A stretch of 59,311 nt of DNA from an uncultured Eubacteriales bacterium (lineage in GTDB: Bacteria > Bacillota > Clostridia > Christensenellales > CAG-138): positions 1 to 59,311 of the forward strand of contig CACXMS010000009.1 of the NCBI GenBank assembly GCA_902768795.1, read 5' to 3'. Shown one piece after another: positions 53,352 through 59,311 of the stretch (position 1 is the first letter of the stretch; each line of letters begins with the position of its first letter). A program made the translations under genes and the position numbers. The notes under the pieces were generated by a model that had not been told where the DNA came from, ran no database searches, and was given only the letters and a program-made list of their open reading frames with translations.

Positions 53352-53366
53352 GGTATTTCTCCTTTT

Positions 53367-54962
53367 TTATGAATGATGATGTCGCTGCGCCGCCTCGATC
53401 AAGCCGAGAAACAGCGGATGGGGTTTGTTGGGTCTGCTCTTGAATTCCGGATGGTACTGCACGCCGACATAGAACGGCAGTTTCGTGATCTCGACTGCTT
53501 CGACGAGACGCCCGTCCGGGGAAACGCCCGAAAACGTCAGGCCGGCTTCCGAAAGCCGCTGTCGGAAGGCGTTGTTGAGTTCATAGCGGTGTCTGTGCCG
53601 CTCCGCGATCGCGTCCAGCGCATAGCAGCGATCCATCGTCGTCCCCGGCTGGATGCTGCAGGGGTAGCTGCCGAGCCGCAGCGTGCCGCCCTTATCAATC
53701 GCGTCGCTCTGGCCGGGCATGAAGTCGATGACTTTGTGGCTGCTCGTCGGGTCGAACTCGCCGGAGTTCGCGTCCGTCCAGCCAAGCAGGGAGCGCGCGT
53801 ATTCGATGCACAGAATCTGCATTCCGAGGCAAATTCCGAAATACGGCAGGCGGTGCGTCCTTGCATAGCGTGCCGCGTCGATCATCCCCTCGATGCCGCG
53901 GTTCCCGAATCCGCCCGGAATCAGAACGCCGTCGGCGTCCGAAAGGTCGGCGGGGGAGAAGGACTCGGAATCGATCCAGCGGATTTTTACCTCCACGCCG
54001 CGCGCATAGCCCGCGTGCTTCAGCGCTTCGACAATCGAAAGGTATGCGTCGTGCAGCTGCGTGTATTTGCCGACCAAAGCGATCGTGACGCTGCCCTCGG
54101 GATGCTTGATCCGCTCGACCATCTGCCGCCATTCCGCAAGGTCCGGCTTGGGCGCGTCAAGATGCAGCTTGCGGCACACGATCTCGGAGAAGTGCGCCTG
54201 TTCAAGGTACAGCGGCGCTTCGTAGAGCGTTTCAAGCGTCAGGTTTTCGATCACGCAGTCGCGATCGACGTTGCCAAAATGTGCGATCTTCTCAAAGACC
54301 GAGGAATCCGTGATCGGCTCGTCGCAGCGCAGTACGAGGATGTCGGGGGAGATGCCCATGCCCTGCAGCTCCTTGACCGAATGCTGCGTCGGCTTGGACT
54401 TGTGTTCGCCGCTTGCTTTGAGGTACGGAACGAGCGTGACGTGAATATAGATCGCGTTTTCGTGTCCGACTTCACGGCCGACCTGCCGGATCGCCTCGAG
54501 AAACGGCTGGCTTTCGATGTCGCCGATCGTTCCGCCGACTTCGGTGATGACCACGTCCGCATCCGTCTGCTCTCCGACGCGATAGATGAAACGCTTGATC
54601 TCGTCGGTGATGTGCGGGATCGTCTGCACCGTCTTGCCAAGGTAGCCGCCCTGTCGCTCGCGCGCAAGCACGTTTGCGTAGACCTTGCCGGTCGTGAGGT
54701 TCGAATACCGGTTCAGGTCCTCGTCGATGAACCGCTCGTAATGTCCGAGATCGAGGTCGGTTTCCGCGCCGTCCTCGGTCACGTAGACTTCTCCGTGCTG
54801 GTACGGACTCATCGTACCGGGATCGACGTTGATGTACGGATCCAGCTTCTGCGCCGCGACTTTGAAGCCCCTGGCTTTCAGAAGCCGCCCGAGCGAAGCC
54901 GCCGTAATGCCTTTTCCGAGGCCGGATACCACGCCGCCGGTCACAAAAATGTACTTTTTCAT
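53367..54962 (-). CDS. pyrG: CTP synthase
   Basis: A 531-residue enzyme aminating UTP to CTP with glutamine. The synthetase domain has [20 protein letters not shown] and [18 protein letters not shown]; the class I amidotransferase domain has the nucleophile in [14 protein letters not shown] and His/Glu in [15 protein letters not shown] 54962 has GGAAAGGAAAGG upstream. It is first in the operon and is preceded by a leader of about 280 nt after a perfect promoter, so control of the entire operon probably acts here. The B. subtilis GGGC reiterative-start mechanism does not fit this initiation sequence. Confidence 0.96.
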   Translation of the reverse strand: MKKYIFVTGGVVSGLGKGITAASLGRLLKARGFKVAAQKLDPYINVDPGTMSPYQHGEVYVTEDGAETDLDLGHYERFIDEDLNRYSNLTTGKVYANVLARERQGGYLGKTVQTIPHITDEIKRFIYRVGEQTDADVVITEVGGTIGDIESQPFLEAIRQVGREVGHENAIYIHVTLVPYLKASGEHKSKPTQHSVKELQGMGISPDILVLRCDEPITDSSVFEKIAHFGNVDRDCVIENLTLETLYEAPLYLEQAHFSEIVCRKLHLDAPKPDLAEWRQMVERIKHPEGSVTIALVGKYTQLHDAYLSIVEALKHAGYARGVEVKIRWIDSESFSPADLSDADGVLIPGGFGNRGIEGMIDAARYARTHRLPYFGICLGMQILCIEYARSLLGWTDANSGEFDPTSSHKVIDFMPGQSDAIDKGGTLRLGSYPCSIQPGTTMDRCYALDAIAERHRHRYELNNAFRQRLSEAGLTFSGVSPDGRLVEAVEITKLPFYVGVQYHPEFKSRPNKPHPLFLGLIEAAQRHHHS

Positions 54963-55243
54963 TCCATCCTTTCCTTTCTCTGTATAAACAGATGCTGAAA
55001 ATGAAGAAATAAGACCGAAGACAAAATTGTGTGAGGGTTTTCCAACGGAAAATCCACCGTCATTTTTCAGCGATCAGCGCTGGGGCGTTTGGGACTGTCT
55101 AAAAGGAGAGGCGCCCGTCCGAGGGGTGATATTCCCAAGGATGGACGCCTGACGTTCATCTGATCCGATGTTCCGTAACGGTAACCCGTTCTTCTGTTTC
55201 CTCTCGCATTCCGCAGAATAATATATTATATACAAATAACATA
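54963..55243 (-). promoter_or_regulatory. Long structured leader of the pyrG operon (candidate regulatory RNA)
   Basis: About 280 nt between the predicted start and the pyrG ATG, without a convincing ORF. Foldable parts read on the minus strand: CGTCC (from 55147) with GGACG (to 55116) around a GGGAATATCACCC inner hairpin; CAGCG/CGCTG (55082-55068) with CTGAT loop; and GGATTTTCC/GGAAAACCC (55055-55035). None matches a riboswitch class that I know; a short resemblance to one FMN-riboswitch strand was dismissed. Ligand, if any, would most logically be glutamine, CTP or a nitrogen signal. Confidence 0.45.
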
Positions 55244-55249
55244 GGAGTG

Positions 55250-55278
55250 ATTATACTCGCCTGTTCTCCATTTGTCAA
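55250..55278 (-). promoter_or_regulatory. Perfect consensus promoter of the pyrG-dapL operon
   Basis: Minus strand TTGACA (55278-55273), 17-bp spacer, TATAAT (55255-55250). An A-rich tract (UP-like) lies just upstream of the -35. Confidence 0.85.
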
Positions 55279-55348
55279 CTGTTTTATATTTTTTTTACAT
55301 ACCGAAATCCATTTGTCAACTGTTTTATATTTTTTTTACATACCGAAA
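55267..55348. repeat. Perfect tandem duplication of 41 bp at the pyrG promoter
   Basis: 55267-55307 and 55308-55348 are identical. Each unit carries the A/T-rich UP-like tract and a TTGACA (second at 55319-55314), but only the inner copy has a -10 at the right distance. Confidence 0.95.
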
Positions 55349-55462
55349 CGCGAAAGCGTTGAAACGGTTTTCCGATTTTTTGCTGCTTTTAATCTCGTTT
55401 AAGGATTTGCTGCTACACTGGGTGCTGTAAAGAAGAGAAATCGGTATTCGAAGGAGCAAAGC

Positions 55463-56385
55463 ATGCTGCAAAAGACATTTCCCGCAATGGGTACTGTGCA
55501 TACGATCACGCTGTACGGTGAAAACCGCACGGCGCTTGCCGAGCGTATGAAGAACGAAGTGCTGAACATGGATCGCGCGTGGTCGGTCTTCCGGGAAGAC
55601 AGCATGCTGTCAAAGCTGAACCGCAGCGCGGGAATCGCGCCGGTTCCCGTGGACGGCGACACGTTTACGCTGCTCAAAGCATGCGTAACGCTCTGCGAAC
55701 AGACCGGGGGCGCGTTTGATGTCGCTTCCGGCGCGTTGTCCGCGCTTTGGAGAGCCGCGGCAAAACAGGGAAGGATGCCGGAGACAGCCGCGCTGCAAAC
55801 GGCAAGAGCACGCACCGATGCGCGATCGATCGTTCTGAACGAAACGGATCGGACGGCGTACCTTCCGAAAGCCGGGCAGGCGGTGGATTTCGGCGGCGTC
55901 GCAAAGGGCTTCGCGTCGGACCGGCTGAAGGAGATGCTTCTTGCGGAGGGTGTTTCCGACGCGCTTCTGAATCTCGGCGGAACCGTCACGGCAATCGGAC
56001 AGCCGGTTTTGGTCGGCATTCGCAATCCGTTTGCACCGCAGGAAGCGCCGATCGGCACGCTGACCGTTTGCGATCGCAGCGTCGTCACAAGCGTTCCTAT
56101 GAGCACTTTTACGCGATCGGCGGCAGGCGGTATCACCACATCATCGATCCGCGCACCGGATATCCTTCGGAAAGCGGACTCGTTTCGGTGACGCTGATCG
56201 GATCGAACGCGACGGAGCTCGACGCGCTTGCAACCGGCGTATTCGTGCTTGGCGCAAAGCGCGGCCTGCCGCTTCTGAAAGCGCGAAGCATCGACGCGAT
56301 CTTTGTAACGACCGCGGGCGAGGTGCTGATTACCGAAACGCTCAAAGACACGTTTTCTCTGCGAAAAGAACTGCGTACGGCATAA
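55463..56385 (+). pseudogene. apbE: FAD:protein FMN transferase (ApbE), single-base frameshift
   Basis: The first frame (55463-56191) gives a good ApbE N-terminal two thirds: FPAMGTVHTITLYG, MDRAWSVFREDSMLSKLN, GAFDVASGALSALWR, KAGQAVDFGGVAKGFASD, NLGGTVTAIGQ and DRSVVTS. From about 56093 the protein continues in another frame: SYEHFYAIGGRRYHHIIDPRTGYP, then SGLVSVTLIGSNATELDALATGVFVLG to the stop at 56385. Loss of one G in a GCGG-type stretch explains it, since the family has SGSYE here. Flavinylation by this protein is therefore lost unless the frameshift is a sequencing error. No RNF or NQR genes are nearby. ATG 55463 has AAGGAG upstream. Confidence 0.88.
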
Positions 56386-56400
56386 GAAAGGAGCCAATCC

Positions 56401-56964
56401 ATGAAAGAATCCCAAAAACGGTTGTCTTTCTTTCCGATCATCACTCATTCCAATGAGGAAAGACTGTCGGAACAATACACGGAAGAAACTTTTGATGATG
56501 CAAATAAAGGAGCAGACCCAACCAGTGATGACTCTGGCCTAGAGAGCGAAGACCAAGAATTGGTTCCTGGCGAACAAGATGTGTTGGAGCGAGTTACAAT
56601 CAACTCTTTTTTGGTTGAGCATGATGAAAAAGGGCGGTTCGTTCCATACCAGAGTATTCTTGTTTCTGCAATGACAAAGGAAGAAGATATCCCGTTTCCG
56701 AAAACGGTGGAGGCGTTTTCAACAGAAGACAAAGCTGTTGCAATTCCCGTGGAATGGAAGATTGCAGAAGGGGCCTACGGAGATCAGAAAGGGAACTGGT
56801 TTTTTCTGGCCGTTTGGGATGAAGCGGAGTACGCCGTGTCAGAGAAGCTGTCTTTGGAGATTGCACGCGATCGCTTAAATACGCTGCCGGTTATCCTTGT
56901 AACTTGGGCAACAGAGGACGGACGCCGCAGGAAACACTTCAAAGATCCATTATCACGGCGCTGA
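56401..56964 (+). CDS. Hypothetical 187-residue protein running into an RHS gene
   Basis: ATG 56401 has AAGGAG upstream, 15 bp after the apbE remnant. The coding sequence is visibly poorer in GC than its neighbours. The N-terminal third is acidic and low in complexity (EETFDDANKGADPTSDDSGL, ESEDQELVPGEQD); the remainder is ordinary globular sequence (FPKTVEAFSTEDKAVAIPVEW, KGNWFFLAVWDEAEYAV). No family recognised. Its last 20 residues are read out of frame from sequence that encodes an RHS repeat in the next frame, so the original C-terminus was probably lost in a recombination event. Could be a transferred orphan or RHS-associated gene. Confidence 0.6.
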   Translation: MKESQKRLSFFPIITHSNEERLSEQYTEETFDDANKGADPTSDDSGLESEDQELVPGEQDVLERVTINSFLVEHDEKGRFVPYQSILVSAMTKEEDIPFPKTVEAFSTEDKAVAIPVEWKIAEGAYGDQKGNWFFLAVWDEAEYAVSEKLSLEIARDRLNTLPVILVTWATEDGRRRKHFKDPLSRR

Positions 56965-56965
56965 C

Positions 56966-59311
56966 ATGGTTCAAACCGTCGACGCTAAGGGGCAAAGAAT
57001 CTGGTTTGCCTATGACGCAGCGGGACGGGTCGTTCGGACGACGAACGCGCTGCAGCAAACGACTGCTTTTACGTATGATGCGGTTGGCAATTTGATCGAA
57101 ATCCGCTTTGCAGACGGAAGCAAAGAGCAGTATGCTTATGATGCGGTTGGAAATCCGGTATCGTATACCGATTCTTGCAATCATACGACCGCATACGAAT
57201 ACGACGCGCTGCGGCATCCGACTGCGGTGATTTATCCGGATGGTTCGCGCGAAACTGCAGTCTATGATCTCGGCGGCAACGTGATTCAAAGAACCGATGC
57301 GAATGGAAATACAACGACCTATGCCTACGACGCCGCAGGCAATCTGACGTCTGTCACAGACCCTTTGGGGAACTGCACGCGTTACGAATACGACAGGCAG
57401 AACCGGCTTGTGGCCGAAACGCTTCCCACCGGCGCAAAGCGGACATACCGGTATGATCCGGCCTCCGGACTTGTAACGGAAACGACCGACGAAACCGGCC
57501 TTGCCGTCGCGCTCACTTACGACCGGGCAGGGAATCTGCTGACCGCGACGCTGCCGAACGGCGCAAAGACCGAGACCGAATACGATGCATTGAACCGAAT
57601 CGTACGTCAGACCGATGCCAACGGGGGCGTGACGACATACGCTTACGATGCGCTCGGCAGAGTAACCGAAACGACCAACCCGCTCGGCGGAACTGCCGGG
57701 TATGCATATGACGCGATGGGCAACGCCGTCGCCGTCACGGACGCTTTGGGCAATACGACCAAGGCCGCTTACGATGCGTTGAACCGTCCGATTTCCGTTA
57801 CCGATCCGCTCGGGGGAACGGTGCGCTATGCATATGATGCGGTCGGGAACCGGATCTCCGTGACGGACGCGCTGGGGCGGCGGGAAGTCTTTGCCTATGA
57901 CGCGAACGGAAATCTGACGTCCCAAACCGATGCGCTCGGCGTAAAAGCGACGTATACTTACGACAGCCGGAACCGCATGGTCGCGGCGCAGCAGCAGAAC
58001 GGAGCGACGCTCGCGTTTGCTTACGATCCGGCGGGAAATCTGACGCAGGCGACGGATGCGCTCGGCAATGCTGCGCGGTACGCCTACGACGCGCTCGGAC
58101 AAACGCTTTCCGTTACCGACGGGCTCGGGCAAACGACGCGGATGCAATACGGCGCGCTCGGCAGCGTCCTCGGCGTGACCGCGCCGGACGGATCGAAAAC
58201 CGCATATTCCTACGACGCGGCGGGAAGACTGATCGGTTCGAAAGACCCGCTGGGCGGCAGAACCGCGTACGCGTATGACGCGCTCGGCAATCTGTCCCGG
58301 GTCAGCGAAAACGGGAACGCCGCGGAATATTTCTACGACCCTGCGGGCAACCTGATCGGAATGAAGGACGCCGAGGGACGCGCCGCCGCGTTTGAATACG
58401 ACGCGGCCGGAAACCTTGTCAAAACGCGCTATCCGGACGGGACGAGCGCAATCAACGAATATGACGTGCTGGGCCGGCTCATCCGTGCGGTTCCGCGGCA
58501 CGGCGTTCCGATCGCCTATCGTTACGACGCCGCGGGGCGCGTGATCGAAATCGCGGAGGGCGAGCGCGTCACCCGTTATGCGTACGACCTTGCGGGCAAC
58601 CTGACGTCCGTAACCGCGCCGGACGGCAGCCGGACGGCGTATCGGTACGACGCCGCGAACAACCCGGTGCGCGTGATCGACGCGCTCGGCAGCGAAACAA
58701 GCTATCGGTATGACAGCATGGGACGTCTGACGGAGGCGACGCAGCCGAATGGGGGGACGGTCTCGCTCGCGTACGACCTTGCGGGCAACCTGATCTCGGA
58801 AACGGACGCGCTCGGCGCAAAGCAGACGTATGCTTACGATGCGCTCGGCAGAATGACCGCGGTCACGGACGCGCTCGGGAATGTGACGCGGTACGCATAC
58901 GACGCGCTCGATAACCTGATCCTTTCGGTCGATCCGAACGGCGGCGAAACGCGGTATGCGTATGATGCCATGAGCCGTCTGATCTCGGAAACGGACGCGC
59001 TCGGACAAACGACCGCGTATGCGTATACCCCGGAGGGGTGGCTGAAGGAAACGCAGCGTCCGGACGGGACGACGCTGACCTATTCGTATGACAAAACCGG
59101 CGTATTGCGGTCGGAACGCGCCTCGGACGGCACGGTTGTTCGGTATACCATCGACTCGATGGGACAGCTCACCACGGTCGAAGACGAAACCGGTGTAACC
59201 AAATTGCAAAATAATGAGCGCGGATTGCTGACGCGGGTTGAAAACCCGGCGGGCGATGTGGTACAATACGGATATGACGAGTACGGTCAAAAGACGGTTA
59301 TGACCTACCCG
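56966..59311 (+). CDS. RHS/YD-repeat protein, 5' chimeric and 3' end outside the window
   Basis: One open frame from 56966 to the last base, at least 782 residues, composed of about 37 imperfect 21-residue YD repeats (for example YAYDAAGNLTSVTD, YEYDALRHPTAVIYPDG, YAYDALGRVTETTNPLG). YD repeats build the beta-cocoon shells of RHS and Tc-toxin proteins, which often hold a variable C-terminal toxin; that end is beyond the window. There is no signal peptide. Repeat-like residues continue upstream of ATG 56966 to 56903 (TDAAGNTSKIHYHGAD), where a TAA (56900-56902) ends the frame, so the 5' part of the gene was lost or frameshifted. The ATG has no clear ribosome site. Confidence 0.85.
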   Translation, partial: MVQTVDAKGQRIWFAYDAAGRVVRTTNALQQTTAFTYDAVGNLIEIRFADGSKEQYAYDAVGNPVSYTDSCNHTTAYEYDALRHPTAVIYPDGSRETAVYDLGGNVIQRTDANGNTTTYAYDAAGNLTSVTDPLGNCTRYEYDRQNRLVAETLPTGAKRTYRYDPASGLVTETTDETGLAVALTYDRAGNLLTATLPNGAKTETEYDALNRIVRQTDANGGVTTYAYDALGRVTETTNPLGGTAGYAYDAMGNAVAVTDALGNTTKAAYDALNRPISVTDPLGGTVRYAYDAVGNRISVTDALGRREVFAYDANGNLTSQTDALGVKATYTYDSRNRMVAAQQQNGATLAFAYDPAGNLTQATDALGNAARYAYDALGQTLSVTDGLGQTTRMQYGALGSVLGVTAPDGSKTAYSYDAAGRLIGSKDPLGGRTAYAYDALGNLSRVSENGNAAEYFYDPAGNLIGMKDAEGRAAAFEYDAAGNLVKTRYPDGTSAINEYDVLGRLIRAVPRHGVPIAYRYDAAGRVIEIAEGERVTRYAYDLAGNLTSVTAPDGSRTAYRYDAANNPVRVIDALGSETSYRYDSMGRLTEATQPNGGTVSLAYDLAGNLISETDALGAKQTYAYDALGRMTAVTDALGNVTRYAYDALDNLILSVDPNGGETRYAYDAMSRLISETDALGQTTAYAYTPEGWLKETQRPDGTTLTYSYDKTGVLRSERASDGTVVRYTIDSMGQLTTVEDETGVTKLQNNERGLLTRVENPAGDVVQYGYDEYGQKTVMTYP
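57000..59311 (+). repeat. Array of about 37 YD-repeat coding units (63 bp period)
   Basis: Degenerate direct repeats with a period of about 63 bp, each around a TATGACGC-GGGAA-type core encoding YDAxGN. The repeated composition leaves the opposite strand open for 783 codons, which is a by-product and not a gene. Confidence 0.85.

Noticed and set aside
53373..54998. 541-codon plus-strand frame opposite pyrG
   Set aside because: Antisense shadow of CTP synthase, no ribosome site or family features.
55095..55145. FMN riboswitch-like piece (GGGGTGATATTCCC) on the plus strand of the pyrG leader
   Set aside because: Only one short strand resembles the class; the other conserved FMN segments are missing and no gene follows in that direction.
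55267..55348. CRISPR-like repeat
   Set aside because: Two directly adjoining copies without spacers; it is a promoter duplication.
56939..59290. 783-codon open frame opposite the YD repeats
   Set aside because: Repetitive Arg/Val/Ile-rich translation mirrors the YD units; it is a shadow of the repeat.

Overview
The window reads as chromosome of a GC-rich (by eye near 60 %) uncultured Bacillota of class Clostridia, probably a gut Oscillospirales or Christensenellales relative. Grounds: the Firmicutes order trmK, nif3-like, zinc-ribbon gene, rnpB; the TIGR03960, TIGR03936, RNase G trio; RqcH next to rdgB; DapL-type lysine synthesis; a FeoA-FeoA-FeoB operon; a Cys-rich HCB-like miniprotein; strong Shine-Dalgarno sites. 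No species is claimed.

Layout. 1-2.7 kb: the end of an integrated element (ParB-like protein, small protein, large serine recombinase) abutting a tRNA-Leu(CAA) whose 5' half is duplicated 180 bp away next to what looks like the native promoter. 3-6 kb: DUF1846 protein and GH3 lipoprotein (minus). 6-8.3 kb: pyridoxal-type kinase, YbaK deacylase, NlpC/P60 wall hydrolase. 8.3-15 kb (minus): two tandem D,D-carboxypeptidases, then the rqcH-rdgB-yfcE-like operon and an MBL-fold lipoprotein. 15-25 kb (plus): radical SAM, DUF2344, RNase G, small membrane proteins, CopZ-like protein, mnmA, trmK, nif3-like, zinc-ribbon protein, rnpB, trpS. 25-29.6 kb: ArsC/Spx-like protein, CDF exporter and a tight run of small metabolic genes. 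29.6-32.7 kb: a Fur-family regulator with two operator boxes followed by a zinc-type ABC importer. 33-38.4 kb: mgtE, a secreted type I pullulanase, a cytidylate-kinase-like gene. 38.5-40.2 kb (minus): a MATE transporter fused to a GHKL ATPase domain. 40.4-45 kb: two small orphan genes and a DtxR-type regulator divergent from feoA-feoA-feoB-Cys-rich protein with two palindromic operators.

45-55.3 kb (minus) is one long operon: pyrG, glnA, glmS, guaA, a 54-residue orphan, gdhA, dapF, dapL. It puts the makers of glutamate (GdhA) and glutamine (GlnA) together with three glutamine amidotransferases and the glutamate-using DapL. A perfect TTGACA-17-TATAAT promoter, whose upstream half is tandemly duplicated, precedes a structured leader of about 280 nt.

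55.4-59.3 kb (plus): apbE broken by a one-base frameshift, an AT-richer orphan gene whose end runs into an RHS/YD-repeat gene in another frame, and about 37 YD repeats open to the window edge. The strongest leads are the glutamine-hub operon and its leader RNA, the MATE-GHKL fusion, the tRNA-Leu junction and the RHS chimera.
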